Assembly (NCBI RefSeq): GCF_900186835.1
Contig: NZ_LT906448.1
Location: 124,001-188,000 of the forward strand
Length of the DNA stretch: 64,000 nucleotides
From: Pasteurella dagmatis
Lineage (GTDB): Bacteria; Pseudomonadota; Gammaproteobacteria; Enterobacterales; Pasteurellaceae
Direction of reading: 5' to 3'
Below the pieces are notes generated by a model. That model did not search any database. It was not told the DNA's origin and worked only from the letters and a program-made list of their open reading frames with translations. A program made the position numbers and the translations under genes. Positions 35,134 through 46,033 of this stretch are shown here, piece after piece (position 1 is the stretch's first letter; the number at the start of each line of letters is the position of its first letter).

Positions 35134-35769
35134 ATGAATTTTAATCGTATTTTAAACGAAGTATTAAAAACTGTGACCAAATCAGCTGGGCAAATTAATA
35201 AACCTAGCCAAAATACCGCTGATACTATCACAAAAGTAGGTGGGGGGGCTGCATTAGCAGGTATTTTATCAATGGTTCTTGGCAGAAGCGGGGGAGCAAG
35301 CCTTACTAAATTAGGTTCTTTAGCGGCACTAGGGAGCTTGGCGTATAAAGCGTATCAAAGTTATCAAAACAATCAGACATCTCAAACAGATAATTTATCT
35401 GAAGAGGCGTTTACGACAGCACAACAAACAGAAGATAGTGGTGCATTGATTTTGCGTACTATGCTTGCAGCAGCTATTTCTGATGGTGTGTTAGATAATA
35501 GAGAAAGAGATTTGATTGTGCAAGAAGGTGGTAATGAGCCTGAATTACAACAATGGTTAGAGCAAGAAATTGCAAATCCAATTAGTGTAAATGAGATTGC
35601 AAGAATTGTGGGGAATGACACCGCACTTGCAACTCAAGTCTACCTTGCAGCACGTATGGTGTGTCAAGATTTGTCTCGTAAAGAAATTGTATTTTTGAGC
35701 CAGCTTGCACAAGCATTGAATTTAGATGATGCCTTAGTTGAGCAATTAGAAAAACAAGCAGGTTTCTAA
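35134..35769 (+). CDS. DUF533 / YebE-family protein
   Basis: A 211-residue protein resembling E. coli YebE and the tellurite-resistance TerB-like fold (DUF533). Features are an N-terminal NFNRILNEVLKTV segment, a glycine-rich hydrophobic stretch (GGGAALAGILSMVLGR, then SGGASLTKLG) that could be membrane-associated, and a C-terminal helical TerB-like domain (ILRTMLAAAISDGVLDNRER). Function is unknown. I start at ATG 35134, with AAGGAAAG upstream; GTG 35128 is also in frame. A bidirectional terminator follows. Confidence 0.82.
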   Translation: MNFNRILNEVLKTVTKSAGQINKPSQNTADTITKVGGGAALAGILSMVLGRSGGASLTKLGSLAALGSLAYKAYQSYQNNQTSQTDNLSEEAFTTAQQTEDSGALILRTMLAAAISDGVLDNRERDLIVQEGGNEPELQQWLEQEIANPISVNEIARIVGNDTALATQVYLAARMVCQDLSRKEIVFLSQLAQALNLDDALVEQLEKQAGF

Positions 35770-35786
35770 TTTTTGGATACTCAAAG

Positions 35787-35817
35787 AAAAAGACCTCGGT
35801 TTTTATCGAGGTCTTTT
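35787..35817. terminator. bidirectional terminator after the DUF533 gene
   Basis: A stem AAAAGACCTCG / CGAGGTCTTTT with an 8-base loop lies between convergent genes. Confidence 0.88.
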
Positions 35818-35820
35818 GAT

Positions 35821-36111
35821 TTATCGTGTTGAAAGTTGGAAGATCATTGCTTCCGCTTGGCAACTAAAGGTGAATTGTGCTTTCAATAATGCTCCATCAT
35901 CCACTTTTTGAATTTCGCTTTGAATGTCACAAGGATCACTTTCCGCTGCTTTTGCTTTTTCAGAGAGGTAATTCAGTGCCTCTTGTGCTAATTCTTCTGT
36001 TGCATAAACTTGTTCAAAATCAACTGTACAATCAGAACCATCAATAATTGTGCCCACATCGACACAACAACAAGCTTTTGCTTCTTCTGGATTACATTTT
36101 AATTTGCTCAT
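35821..36111 (-). CDS. YfcZ/YiiS-family small protein
   Basis: A 96-residue cytoplasmic protein of the YfcZ/YiiS (DUF406) family, with an N-terminal cysteine cluster (KACCCVDVGTIIDGSDC) and a conserved C-terminal CQAEAMIFQL. Function is unknown. In E. coli yfcZ lies divergently next to fadL, and here it lies divergently from the FadL homologue ompP1, so the gene pair is conserved across families. The cysteine-rich N-terminus suggests metal or redox chemistry; this is only a suggestion. Confidence 0.82.
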   Translation of the reverse strand: MSKLKCNPEEAKACCCVDVGTIIDGSDCTVDFEQVYATEELAQEALNYLSEKAKAAESDPCDIQSEIQKVDDGALLKAQFTFSCQAEAMIFQLSTR

Positions 36112-36250
36112 AATATTATCCTTAATGATGTTTAAAAATTTATCTTATTCTATCATTGTTCCCATTTTTCGTAAAATTTAACCGCACTTTATGTAAGTCA
36201 AATTTATCTTGGTTTTTTAAGACAAAAAAATTAGTGAAAAGTGTCCTAAA

Positions 36251-36267
36251 TACTGGTCTGAACTCTT
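36251..36267 (+). promoter_or_regulatory. candidate FadR operator upstream of ompP1
   Basis: TACTGGTCTGAACTCTT resembles the E. coli FadR operator (AGCTGGTCCGACNTGTT), keeping CTGGTC-Y-GA and a TT end. It lies about 92 bases before the ompP1 ATG in a 247-base divergent region that also holds an uptake signal (36181-36189). FadR control of a fatty-acid porin would be expected from E. coli. Confidence 0.45.
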
Positions 36268-36358
36268 AAAAAAGATACAAATAAATTTGCACCAATAGTA
36301 AGACTTCTTTAGAATCCAAACGCTTATTAAAAAATAATTTAAATAACAAGGGCTAAAA

Positions 36359-37741
36359 ATGGCAAAAACGAGCAAATTTACTCAAACTTTTCTTTCTTCT
36401 CTTTTAGCATTGGCTGCTGATAGTGCATCAGCTGCAGCATTTCAATTAGCAGAAGTATCTACCTCCGGTTTAGGCCGTGCGTATGCAGGTGAAGCTGCAA
36501 TTGCAGATAATGCAGCAGTTGTTGCAACAAACCCTGCCTTGATGAGCTTATTAAAACAAGCAGAGGTTTCGGTAGGCGCAATCTATGTCGATCCAAATAT
36601 TGATTTAGAATCTCCAGCAAGAATTTTCTCTTATAAGAATATTGCACCAAATGCAATCGTACCCAATCTTTACAGCGTATATCCAATTAACGACAAATTT
36701 GCTGTAGGTGGTGGATTAAATGTAAATTACGGTTTAGCAACGGAGTTTAATGAACACTACGCAGGTGGTTTCCTAGGTGGTAAAACAGATTTAACGGCAC
36801 TAAACTTTAACCTAAGCGGTTCCTACAGATTAACTGATAAATTAAGCTTCGGTTTAGGCTTAAACGCAGTTCACGCAAAAGCAGAATTAGATCGTTATGC
36901 GGGTAAAGGTTTGCAATTTAAGGCGTTAGAGGCTAAAGCAAAAGCTGAAAAGGCTGCAGCTGCAGCAAAAGCAGGGCAACTATCTCTAGCAGATGCAGAA
37001 AAAGCTCATAAAATAGCAGAATTTGCAGGCGCATTAGCTCAAAAAGTTCCTGAAACTGCAATTGTCTCTAAATTAAAAGGCGATACTTGGGACTTTGGCT
37101 GGAATGCAGGTTTAGTATATGAGTTCAATGATAACAACCGTATTGGTGTAGCATATCATTCACAAGTAGATTTGAAATTTAACGGTAAATATTCAAATCA
37201 ATTCCCAACAGCAATGGCTCAGCAATTAAAATTAGCAGGTATTACTGCAACTGGTGGTGCATCAATCCCCGGTTCATTGAATTTACCATTGCCAGCCTAT
37301 TGGGAAATTTCAGGTTACCACAAAATGACCGAACGTTTCGCAATGCACTATAGCTATAAATATACGCAATGGAGCAAATTCAAAGAGTTACGTGCATTAG
37401 GTGCTGACGGTACAACATTATTCCAAAAAACTGAAGAGTTCAGAGATTCTTCTCGTATTGCATTTGGTGCAAGTTATGATGTAGTTGATGCATTAACACT
37501 TCGCACAGGTATTGCTTATGATGAAAGTGCAGCGCAAGATCACCACAGTGTATCAATCCCTGATACAAACCGTACTTGGTATAGCTTTGGTGCAACTTAC
37601 CGTTTGACACCAAACCTTTCTGTTGATGCAGGTTTCTCACACTTACGCGGTAAGAAAAACACATTTAAAGAAGAAGGTGTTCAATTCATTAGTAAGGCTA
37701 AAGCAAACATTTACGGCTTAAATGTAAACTACCGTTTCTAA
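36359..37741 (+). CDS. ompP1: outer membrane protein P1, FadL family
   Basis: A 460-residue outer-membrane beta-barrel. A signal peptide (with processing near SASA|AAFQ) is followed by the family N-terminal plug AAFQLAEVSTSGLGRAYAGE, then AAIADNAAVVATNPALMSL, and the chain ends in Phe (NVNYRF), the barrel-assembly signal. FadL proteins admit long-chain fatty acids; P1 of H. influenzae also binds human CEACAM1. The barrel matches P1, but the segment at about residues 178-240 is a Lys/Ala/Glu-rich stretch (FKALEAKAKAEKAAAAAKAG) unlike the H. influenzae loop I know. It is followed by a terminator. Confidence 0.95.
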   Translation: MAKTSKFTQTFLSSLLALAADSASAAAFQLAEVSTSGLGRAYAGEAAIADNAAVVATNPALMSLLKQAEVSVGAIYVDPNIDLESPARIFSYKNIAPNAIVPNLYSVYPINDKFAVGGGLNVNYGLATEFNEHYAGGFLGGKTDLTALNFNLSGSYRLTDKLSFGLGLNAVHAKAELDRYAGKGLQFKALEAKAKAEKAAAAAKAGQLSLADAEKAHKIAEFAGALAQKVPETAIVSKLKGDTWDFGWNAGLVYEFNDNNRIGVAYHSQVDLKFNGKYSNQFPTAMAQQLKLAGITATGGASIPGSLNLPLPAYWEISGYHKMTERFAMHYSYKYTQWSKFKELRALGADGTTLFQKTEEFRDSSRIAFGASYDVVDALTLRTGIAYDESAAQDHHSVSIPDTNRTWYSFGATYRLTPNLSVDAGFSHLRGKKNTFKEEGVQFISKAKANIYGLNVNYRF

Positions 37742-37764
37742 TTTAGCCTAAAATCTTAGATAAT

Positions 37765-37788
37765 AAAGCGTACTTTGGTACGCTTTTT
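37765..37788 (+). terminator. intrinsic terminator after ompP1
   Basis: A 9-bp stem AAAGCGTAC / GTACGCTTT with loop TTTG is followed by TT and then a C. Confidence 0.85.
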
Positions 37789-37803
37789 CTTTCGGAGAGA
37801 ATT

Positions 37804-38346
37804 ATGTCTGAGATTTATTATTGTTATTACTTATCTCCAGTAGGGCGTTTATTAATGCTTGGTCAAAAGGGAAAATTAACCAATTTAGATTTTGAACAAG
37901 AACAAATTCCACCTCATCCTGCTTGGATTTTTGATGAAAATCAGCCACTATTTTTGCAAGTCAAACAATCGCTTGATCGTTATTTTGCTGGTGAAAAAGA
38001 AAGTTTTCAATCTATTCCACTATTACTCCAAGGCACAGAATTTCAATGTAAAGTTTGGCAAGCATTGCGACACGTTCCCTATGGGCAATACTCAAGCTAT
38101 GGTGAGTTAGCGAAACAAATCTATAACCCTAATGCAGTGAGAGCTGTTGGTGGTGCAGTTGGGCGTAATCCTATCAGTATTATAATTCCTTGCCATCGTA
38201 TTTTAGGTAAAGATCACACTTTAACAGGTTTTGGTGGTGGTTTACCGACGAAACGTTATTTATTGCAATTAGAACAGATCTCTTATGTGGATAAAGGTGT
38301 TGAGTTTGTGAAGCCAAAACTATTAAAGAAATATCGTGAAAAATAA
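37804..38346 (+). CDS. ogt: methylated-DNA--protein-cysteine methyltransferase
   Basis: A 180-residue suicide DNA repair protein that takes the methyl group from O6-methylguanine onto its own cysteine. The active site IIPCHRILGKD and the DNA-binding helix-turn-helix region TEFQCKVWQALRHVPYGQYS, with GELA and AVRAVGGAVGRNP, are present. GGAGAG lies before the ATG. It is followed by mutH, so two DNA repair genes sit together, as in H. influenzae. Confidence 0.95.
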   Translation: MSEIYYCYYLSPVGRLLMLGQKGKLTNLDFEQEQIPPHPAWIFDENQPLFLQVKQSLDRYFAGEKESFQSIPLLLQGTEFQCKVWQALRHVPYGQYSSYGELAKQIYNPNAVRAVGGAVGRNPISIIIPCHRILGKDHTLTGFGGGLPTKRYLLQLEQISYVDKGVEFVKPKLLKKYREK

Positions 38347-38365
38347 TTAAAAAAGACCGCACTTT

Positions 38366-39028
38366 ATGATACCGAGAACAGAACAAGAGTTGCTACAAAA
38401 AGCGCAAAATATTGCAGGTTTAAGGCTTGCTGAACTCGCTGAAGAATTATATATCCCAATACCGTCAGATTTAAAACGCAATAAAGGTTGGGTGGGAATG
38501 TTAATTGAAACGGCGTTAGGGGCAGCAGCAGGTAGTAAAGCTGAGCGTGATTTTGCTCATTTAGGTATCGAATTAAAAACTTTACCCATTAATTCAAAAG
38601 GGTATCCGCTTGAAACCACTTTTGTTAGTCTCGCTCCTTTAATTCAAAATACAGGAGTGACTTGGCAAAATTCTCACGTTAAGCATAAGTTAAGTCGAGT
38701 ATTATGGATTCCTGTGGAGGGAGAACGCCAGATCCCACTTGTAGATCGTCATATTGGCCAAGGGATTTTATGGCAGCCCACAGCTGAACAAGAATGGCGA
38801 TTACAACGTGATTGGGAGGAGCTAATGGAATATATTACATTGGGTAAATTAGATCAAATTACTGCTAGGTTAGGTGAGGTTTTACAATTAAGACCAAAAG
38901 GGGCTAACAGCCGATCATTGACCAAAGGTATTGGTAAAAAGGGCGAAATTATTGACACATTACCTTTAGGGTTTTATTTGCGTAAAGAATTTACCTATGA
39001 AATTTTACAAAATTTTTTAACAAATTAA
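38366..39028 (+). CDS. mutH: DNA mismatch repair endonuclease MutH
   Basis: A 220-residue GATC-directed nicking endonuclease that cuts the unmethylated daughter strand in Dam-dependent mismatch repair. The catalytic Asp-x6-Glu-x-Lys set is in [15 protein letters not shown]; the N-terminal [13 protein letters not shown] helix is also typical. A reverse uptake signal (38356-38364) lies immediately before the ATG and occupies the place of the ribosome binding site, so no clear Shine-Dalgarno is visible. Confidence 0.95.
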   Translation: MIPRTEQELLQKAQNIAGLRLAELAEELYIPIPSDLKRNKGWVGMLIETALGAAAGSKAERDFAHLGIELKTLPINSKGYPLETTFVSLAPLIQNTGVTWQNSHVKHKLSRVLWIPVEGERQIPLVDRHIGQGILWQPTAEQEWRLQRDWEELMEYITLGKLDQITARLGEVLQLRPKGANSRSLTKGIGKKGEIIDTLPLGFYLRKEFTYEILQNFLTN

Positions 39029-39100
39029 GCTGAATTATTTTGCATTTTTATTACAACAATATATTATTTGTACGTTTTTTAACAAAAGGGAAAAATAATT

Positions 39101-39829
39101 ATGTTTGAATGGCTTGCTAGCCCAGAAGCTTGGGTTGCACTTTTTACATTAGCCGCACTTGAGATTGTGTTGGGGATTGATAACATTATTTTCATCAGTA
39201 TTTTAGTGGGGCGTTTACCTGAACATCAACGTCAGTCAGGGCGTTTAATTGGTTTAGGTTTGGCAATGGGGATGCGTATTGCATTGTTGTTGTCCCTTTC
39301 TTGGGTAATGTCTTTAACGACACCGCTCTTTACTGTCTTAGGGGAAGAAATTTCAGGACGTGACTTGATTTTATTAATTGGGGGCTTGTTCCTTGTAGCG
39401 AAGAGTACGCACGAAATTCACCACGCAATGACCCCTGCAGAAGCAGGCGAAGCGGATAAACCAAAAGCAGCAAGCTTTTTAGGTATTCTCACCCAAATTG
39501 CGATTTTAGATATTGTATTCTCTCTAGACTCAGTGATTACCGCAGTGGGTATGGTGGATCAAATTGGTGTAATGATTGTAGCTATTGTCCTTGCTGTTGC
39601 AGTGATGATGTTTGCTGCAAAGCCAATCGGAGACTTTGTTGAAACACATCCAACATTAAAAGTATTAGCATTATCCTTCTTAATTTTAATTGGTGTTGCT
39701 TTAATCGCAGAAAGTTTAGAGTTCCACATTCCGAAAGGCTACATCTACTTTGCAATGGGCTTCTCTGTTGTGGTAGAAATGATCAACATTAAAATTCGTA
39801 AAAAATTCCTTAAAAAACCAGCAGCATAG
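39101..39829 (+). CDS. TerC-family membrane protein
   Basis: A 242-residue inner-membrane protein with about seven helices. TerC signatures are ALEIVLGIDNIIFISIL and AILDIVFSLDSVITAVGM, whose Asp residues in membrane helices are thought to take part in metal-ion transport. It is close in size to E. coli YgdQ (237 residues). Recent work links TerC proteins to manganese export and to metalation of secreted enzymes; which applies here is unknown. Confidence 0.9.
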   Translation: MFEWLASPEAWVALFTLAALEIVLGIDNIIFISILVGRLPEHQRQSGRLIGLGLAMGMRIALLLSLSWVMSLTTPLFTVLGEEISGRDLILLIGGLFLVAKSTHEIHHAMTPAEAGEADKPKAASFLGILTQIAILDIVFSLDSVITAVGMVDQIGVMIVAIVLAVAVMMFAAKPIGDFVETHPTLKVLALSFLILIGVALIAESLEFHIPKGYIYFAMGFSVVVEMINIKIRKKFLKKPAA

Positions 39830-39856
39830 TTTTACTATTTGGTTTTTATAATATAG

Positions 39857-39883
39857 AAAGGCGGAAACAATCTTCCGCCTTTT
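39857..39883. terminator. bidirectional terminator between the TerC-family gene and polA
   Basis: A 10-bp stem AAAGGCGGAA / TTCCGCCTTT with a 6-base loop lies between convergent genes. Confidence 0.88.
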
Positions 39884-39894
39884 GTTTACTATAA

Positions 39895-42687
39895 TTAATG
39901 AGCTTCGTCCCAGTTTTGCCCTACGCCAACATCGACAATCAAAGGCACCACCAGTTGTGCTGCTTTTTCCATAGTTTGTTTAATTAATTGGCTAAATTCT
40001 TCCACTTTTTCTGACCGCACTTCAAATACTAATTCATCGTGTACTTGCATAATCATTTGAATATCAGGATTTCCAACAATTTGCTTATCTAAGTCAATCA
40101 TTGCACGTTTAATAATGTCAGCAGCTGTGCCTTGCATTGGTGCATTGATCGCAACACGTTCAGCTGCTTTTCGACGGATTGCATTCGATGAATTAATATC
40201 TGGCAAATATAAACGGCGATCAAATAAGGTTGCAACATAGCCTTGTGCTTTTGCCGTTTCACGGATGTCCGTCATGAAAGTTTGTACACCCGGGTAACGT
40301 TGAAAATATAAATCCATATATTTTTGTGCATCATTGCGCGGAATACCTAATTGACGAGATAAACCAAATGAGCTCATTCCATAGATTAAGCCGAAGTTAA
40401 TTGCTTTTGCACTGCGACGCTGTTCGCTAGTCACTTGTTCTAATGGCAAGCCAAAAATTTCTGCTGCGGTTGAACGGTGAATATCTTTGCCTTCGCTAAA
40501 AGCGTTGATTAACCCTTGGTCTTTCGACAAGTGCGCCATAATACGCAATTCAATTTGTGAATAGTCCGCCGCAACCATTGTGAAACCTTCACGTGGAATA
40601 AACGCTTGACGAATGCGGCGACCTTCTTCATTACGAATTGGGATATTTTGTAAGTTTGGATCACTTGAAGATAAACGGCCTGTCGCTGTTACGGCTTGAT
40701 GATAAGACGTGTGCACGCGACCAGTATGCTTGTTGATCATTTGCGGTAATTTATCGGTATAAGTGGATTTTAATTTACTTAAACCACGATGTTCGACTAG
40801 TAATTTTGGTAATTCGTGATCGTAAGCGAGTTCTTCCAACACTTCTTCATTGGTTGAAGGCGCACCTTTCGGTGTTTTTTTCAATACAGGCAACCCGAGC
40901 TTATCAAATAGAATTTCTTGCAGCTGCTTTGTCGATGCTAAATTGAATGTTTGTCCAGCAAGCTCATAGGCTTGCTGTTCAAGTGCGGTCAATCTTTCTG
41001 CAATTTTATTTGATTGTGTCAAAAGTGTATTACTATCAATCAGTACTCCATTACGTTCCATACGAGAAAGTACAGATAACAAAGGCAATTCCATTGTGCG
41101 ATATAATTTGACTAGCGTAGGTTGTTCTGACACTTTCTCCCATAACACTTGCTGTAGTTTCATTGTAATATCTGCATCTTCCGCCGCATATGTAGTAGCG
41201 TGTTCAAGAGGAATTTGGTCGAATGTGAGTTGTCCTTTACCTTTACCTGCAATCTCTTCAAAACTGATGGTTTGATGTCCTAAATAACGTTTGGCTAAGT
41301 CGTCCATATTATGACGACCAGTACTGTCTAACACATAAGAAAGTAGCATTGTGTCGTAAGTCACACCTTGCACATTAATTCCGTTACGGGCAAAAATACT
41401 TAAATCGTATTTGATGTTTTGTCCGACTTTTTCAATCACAGGGTTTTCTAAAATTGGTTTTAAGCGTGAAAGTGCAGTATCAAAATCAATTTGTTGTGGT
41501 GCTCCAATGTAATTATGACGTAATGGTAAATAAGCTGCTTCGCCATTTTCTAATGCAAAGGAAATACCGACTAAATTTGCACTCATATAATCTAAATTAT
41601 CGGTTTCCGTATCAACTGCGATAAGTTTTGCTTGAGCGAGTTTATCCAACCATTTTTCAAAATCAGCAACAGATAAAATACATTCATATTTGCTGCGATC
41701 AATCTCAATTTTGACTGCACTTTCAGGCTCTGTTGCGGGTGGCGTGGCTTGATAATTATTGATTTTGACGGGCTGTTCAGAGCCATTAGTCACTGAACTA
41801 GAACCATTATGCATAATCTCAGTTAACCAACGTTTAAATTCATAACGGCCAAAATATTCCACTAACTTATCATTATTTGCAGATCCAAAAGTTAATTGTT
41901 CTGGTGTAATTTCCAGTTTTACATCTGTTTTAATTGTAGCAAGTGCATAGGATAGATCTGCCATTTCTTTAGCTTCAAGTAATTTATCACCTAATTTTTT
42001 AGCACCACGAATTGGCAACTCGGCGACTTTTTCTAAATTGGCATAAATATCAGTCATATTGCCAATACCTTGTAATAAACTTAATGCAGTTTTTTCTCCC
42101 ACACCTGGCACACCAGGAATGTTATCTGAGCTATCGCCCATTAAAGCGAGGTAGTCGATAATTAATTCAGGTGGTAAGCCGTATTTTTCGATGACGCCTT
42201 CACGATCTAAAAGCGTATTGTTCATTGTGTTGATCAGCATAATATTGTCGTCGACAAGCTGTGCCATATCTTTATCGCCAGTACTGATCAATACTTTTTT
42301 GCCTGCTTTTGAGGCTTGCACAGCTAGAGTACCGATAACATCATCAGCTTCCACACCCTCAACCACTAATAAAGGAATTCCCAGTGCACGGATAATGTTG
42401 TGTAGCGGTAAAATCTGGCTTCGTAATTCATCCGGCATGGGTGGACGGTGTGATTTGTATTGTTCAAACATTTCATCACGGAAAGTTTTGCCTTTTGCGT
42501 CAAACACAACAGCAATATGGCTTGGTTGTACTTGTGAAATTAAACTTTTCAGCATGTTTAATACGCCATACATTGCTCCTGTTGGCTCATTCAGAGAGTT
42601 AGTTAGAGGAGGGAATGCGTGAAAAGCTCGATATAGATAAGATGAACCATCGACAAGTACTAATGGGTTTTCTGCAATTTTTGCCAT
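39895..42687 (-). CDS. polA: DNA polymerase I
   Basis: A 930-residue repair and Okazaki-fragment polymerase. The N-terminal 5'-3' exonuclease ([20 protein letters not shown], then [19 protein letters not shown]) is followed by the 3'-5' proofreading domain with intact acidic residues ([12 protein letters not shown]) and the polymerase domain ([43 protein letters not shown]). All three activities look intact. Length matches H. influenzae PolA. Two uptake signals lie inside (40014-40022 and 40981-40989). Confidence 0.98.
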   Translation of the reverse strand: MAKIAENPLVLVDGSSYLYRAFHAFPPLTNSLNEPTGAMYGVLNMLKSLISQVQPSHIAVVFDAKGKTFRDEMFEQYKSHRPPMPDELRSQILPLHNIIRALGIPLLVVEGVEADDVIGTLAVQASKAGKKVLISTGDKDMAQLVDDNIMLINTMNNTLLDREGVIEKYGLPPELIIDYLALMGDSSDNIPGVPGVGEKTALSLLQGIGNMTDIYANLEKVAELPIRGAKKLGDKLLEAKEMADLSYALATIKTDVKLEITPEQLTFGSANNDKLVEYFGRYEFKRWLTEIMHNGSSSVTNGSEQPVKINNYQATPPATEPESAVKIEIDRSKYECILSVADFEKWLDKLAQAKLIAVDTETDNLDYMSANLVGISFALENGEAAYLPLRHNYIGAPQQIDFDTALSRLKPILENPVIEKVGQNIKYDLSIFARNGINVQGVTYDTMLLSYVLDSTGRHNMDDLAKRYLGHQTISFEEIAGKGKGQLTFDQIPLEHATTYAAEDADITMKLQQVLWEKVSEQPTLVKLYRTMELPLLSVLSRMERNGVLIDSNTLLTQSNKIAERLTALEQQAYELAGQTFNLASTKQLQEILFDKLGLPVLKKTPKGAPSTNEEVLEELAYDHELPKLLVEHRGLSKLKSTYTDKLPQMINKHTGRVHTSYHQAVTATGRLSSSDPNLQNIPIRNEEGRRIRQAFIPREGFTMVAADYSQIELRIMAHLSKDQGLINAFSEGKDIHRSTAAEIFGLPLEQVTSEQRRSAKAINFGLIYGMSSFGLSRQLGIPRNDAQKYMDLYFQRYPGVQTFMTDIRETAKAQGYVATLFDRRLYLPDINSSNAIRRKAAERVAINAPMQGTAADIIKRAMIDLDKQIVGNPDIQMIMQVHDELVFEVRSEKVEEFSQLIKQTMEKAAQLVVPLIVDVGVGQNWDEAH

Positions 42688-42834
42688 AAATTATCCGTTT
42701 TTTGAAATAAATATTTACTGTTTATTATAGCTTAAAAGAGGATTAAAAGTGCGGTGAAAAAATTGAGAATTTTTTTGATTGCGCAGAATATTTATCCGAT
42801 ATGTGTAAATATTGAGGAAATAAAAGAAATATCC

Positions 42835-42850
42835 TGTGATCTTCATCACA
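42835..42850. promoter_or_regulatory. candidate CRP site upstream of hel
   Basis: TGTGATCTTCATCACA matches TGTGA-N6-TCACA at all ten positions. A -10-like TATAAA at 42868-42873 lies downstream, giving a class II-like distance from hel. polA reads the other way 148 bases away. Confidence 0.7.
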
Positions 42851-42893
42851 TTACAAGGGGACCTTTATATAAATTTTATCATTTCTTTGTTAA

Positions 42894-43751
<858 letters not shown>

Positions 43752-43778
43752 TTTTAGCTTAACTTATCGATTGAAATA

Positions 43779-43808
43779 AAAAGGTCTAGTAAATTCACTA
43801 GACCTTTT
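43779..43808. terminator. bidirectional terminator between hel and argH
   Basis: A 12-bp perfect stem AAAAGGTCTAGT / ACTAGACCTTTT with loop AAATTC lies between convergent genes. Confidence 0.9.
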
Positions 43809-43867
43809 GTATTCAAACAGCGGAAGACATATTTCATCAATTATTTAATTCAGGATGAGATAAAAGC

Positions 43868-45241
43868 TTAAGCTAAACGAGCTTTCGCTTCTGAAATGGC
43901 TTCTGCAACACGCAATGGGGATACACCACCTTTCGCACAGCGTTTATCTAAACAAGATTGTAGTGAAAGGATCTCATACACATCTTCTTCAACAACCTCA
44001 CTAAATTGTTTAAATTCAGCCACAGTTAATGCTTCTAACGCTTTATGCTGTTGAATTGCATAGACAACCGTTTCACCCACAATATGATGTGAATCACGGA
44101 ATGGTACGCCTTTTGCTACAAGATAATCCGCCAATTCCGTCGCATTCGAATAGCCTTTTAGTGCAGCTTCTTTGGTGCGTTCAACATTGACTTGAATGCC
44201 ATCTAATACAAGCGTTGCCATATCAACGCAGTCTTGCCAAGTGTCTAGTGCGTCAAAAATTCCCTCTTTGTCTTCTTGCATATCTTTGTTATATGCTAGA
44301 GGCAAGCCTTTTAATGTCATCAACATACCGGTTAATGCACCCATTACACGCCCTGCTTTACCACGGATAAGTTCACAAGCATCAGGGTTTTTCTTCTGTG
44401 GCATCAATGATGAACCCGAAGTTACACGATCGGAAAGCTCTACAAAGTTAGCTTCGCCACTGTTAAAAATAATCATATCTTCTGCGAAACGTGAAAGGTG
44501 AGCCATACTTAATGATGCGGTAGAAAGCAACTCAACAATGTGATCGCGATCGGATACACTATCCAAGCTGTTGCGAGTAGCAAAGCTAAAGTTAAGATCA
44601 TGCGCCAATTGTTCACGATCAACTGCATAAGCGGTGCCTGCTAATGCACCACTACCAAGTGGACAAGAGTCCATTCGTTTGTAAGCATCAGTTAAACGAG
44701 AATGATCACGTTCAAGCATTTCTACATAGGCCATACACCAATGCGCAAATGTAATGGGTTGTGCACGTTGCAAATGGGTATAACCCGGCATGACTGCGTG
44801 TTGTGTGTTTTCAGCAGTTTGCACCAGTTTGCGTTGTAATTCACGTACCGAGCTTTGTAATTCAAGCACGCGTTGTTTACACCACATTTTTATGTCGAGT
44901 GCGACTTGGTCGTTACGGCTACGACCAGTATGTAATTTTTTACCTAAATTGCCGACTTTATCAATCAGTTTGCTTTCCACCCAACTATGAATATCTTCTG
45001 CATCATCTTGCAAAATGGCTTGTGGATTTGAGCGCACTTCAATTAATAATTCATGTAATGCAACTTCTAATTGTTGTTGTTCTTGTTGTGTTAATACACC
45101 CACACTTACTAACGCTTTTGACCAACCAATTGAGCCTTCAATATCTTGCTCTGCTAGACGATAATCAAAGCGTAATGAGTCATTAAAATCTTTAAAACGT
45201 TTATCTGCCGCTTGTGTAAAGCGACCACCCCAAAGTGCCAT
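43868..45241 (-). CDS. argH: argininosuccinate lyase
   Basis: A 457-residue enzyme that splits argininosuccinate to arginine and fumarate, the last step of arginine synthesis. The superfamily signature [20 protein letters not shown] is present with its catalytic Ser, and the N-terminal [20 protein letters not shown] is typical. Length equals E. coli ArgH (457). It is the third gene of argC-argB-argH, 18 bases after argB. Confidence 0.97.
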   Translation of the reverse strand: MALWGGRFTQAADKRFKDFNDSLRFDYRLAEQDIEGSIGWSKALVSVGVLTQQEQQQLEVALHELLIEVRSNPQAILQDDAEDIHSWVESKLIDKVGNLGKKLHTGRSRNDQVALDIKMWCKQRVLELQSSVRELQRKLVQTAENTQHAVMPGYTHLQRAQPITFAHWCMAYVEMLERDHSRLTDAYKRMDSCPLGSGALAGTAYAVDREQLAHDLNFSFATRNSLDSVSDRDHIVELLSTASLSMAHLSRFAEDMIIFNSGEANFVELSDRVTSGSSLMPQKKNPDACELIRGKAGRVMGALTGMLMTLKGLPLAYNKDMQEDKEGIFDALDTWQDCVDMATLVLDGIQVNVERTKEAALKGYSNATELADYLVAKGVPFRDSHHIVGETVVYAIQQHKALEALTVAEFKQFSEVVEEDVYEILSLQSCLDKRCAKGGVSPLRVAEAISEAKARLA

Positions 45242-45259
45242 AATTTCCTCTTATTCTTT

Positions 45260-46033
45260 TTATGGTTTGATTCTTGTACCAATAATTTCACCGCCAAAAA
45301 GTGCGGTCAATTTCTCAGGATATTTCCAGTTTGCAATATCTACACCACGATTTAAAATTTTTGCAGCCTCTAATGCAGCATTGACTTTGACAATCATTCC
45401 GTCAGTAATTACTTTATCTTGAATAAGCTGTTCAATTTGTGCTGAATTTAATTCAGGTAAAAGTTGTTTATCTGCATCTAATACGCCGTCAACATCAGAT
45501 AACATGACCAAATCGGCATTGATTAATGCAGCAATCGCAGTGGCGGCCTGATCTGCGTTCACATTCATTAATAAGCCATTTTTATCTACTGCAATTGAGC
45601 TAATAATAGGTAAGAAAGCCTCGCCAAGCAAATTGTTTAGTAAAGTAGGGGTCTTTGGCATCACGGTTGCAACGTGTCCTAATTCAGGAGCAAGCTGCAT
45701 TGCTGTTGTCATATTACCATCAGCCAAGCATAATCCCACTGGATTTAACTGAAATTTAGACGCTTGTGCAACTAAGGTTTTGTTGGCAATACCGGCTAAT
45801 GCGCCCGTAATAATATCGATTTGATCACTTGGTGTAACACGCAAACCATTTTTCTTTTTCACCGGTAGTGCAAGGCGTTGCATTAGTTCATCAACAATAC
45901 AACCACCGCCGTGAACAATCACTAAAGGGCGGTCAAAATTTTTCTGATAATTAGCGAAGGCAGTGAATAAGTTTTCCATTGCCGCTGGTGTATCGAGTAG
46001 CACGCCACCTAATTTTACAACTAACGGTTTCAT
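45260..46033 (-). CDS. argB: acetylglutamate kinase
   Basis: A 257-residue amino-acid kinase that phosphorylates N-acetylglutamate, the second step of arginine synthesis. Motifs are [24 protein letters not shown] and [14 protein letters not shown]. Length equals the E. coli enzyme within a residue, consistent with the short, arginine-insensitive linear-pathway type. It starts directly at the argC stop with no gap. An uptake signal lies at 45299-45307. Confidence 0.97.
   Translation of the reverse strand: MKPLVVKLGGVLLDTPAAMENLFTAFANYQKNFDRPLVIVHGGGCIVDELMQRLALPVKKKNGLRVTPSDQIDIITGALAGIANKTLVAQASKFQLNPVGLCLADGNMTTAMQLAPELGHVATVMPKTPTLLNNLLGEAFLPIISSIAVDKNGLLMNVNADQAATAIAALINADLVMLSDVDGVLDADKQLLPELNSAQIEQLIQDKVITDGMIVKVNAALEAAKILNRGVDIANWKYPEKLTALFGGEIIGTRIKP

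Noticed and set aside
36359-37741. OmpP1 insert as a fragment copied from tolA
   Set aside because: The residues are similar in type (Lys/Ala/Glu) but the DNA does not share long identical stretches with 11041-11290 by eye, so convergence of composition is enough.
42191-42622. A 143-residue plus-strand frame opposite the 5' part of polA
   Set aside because: It is antisense to the conserved exonuclease domain of polA, has a Ser-rich low-complexity composition and no ribosome binding site.
44196-45186. Plus-strand frames of 66-127 residues opposite argH
   Set aside because: They are antisense shadows of a fully conserved gene.
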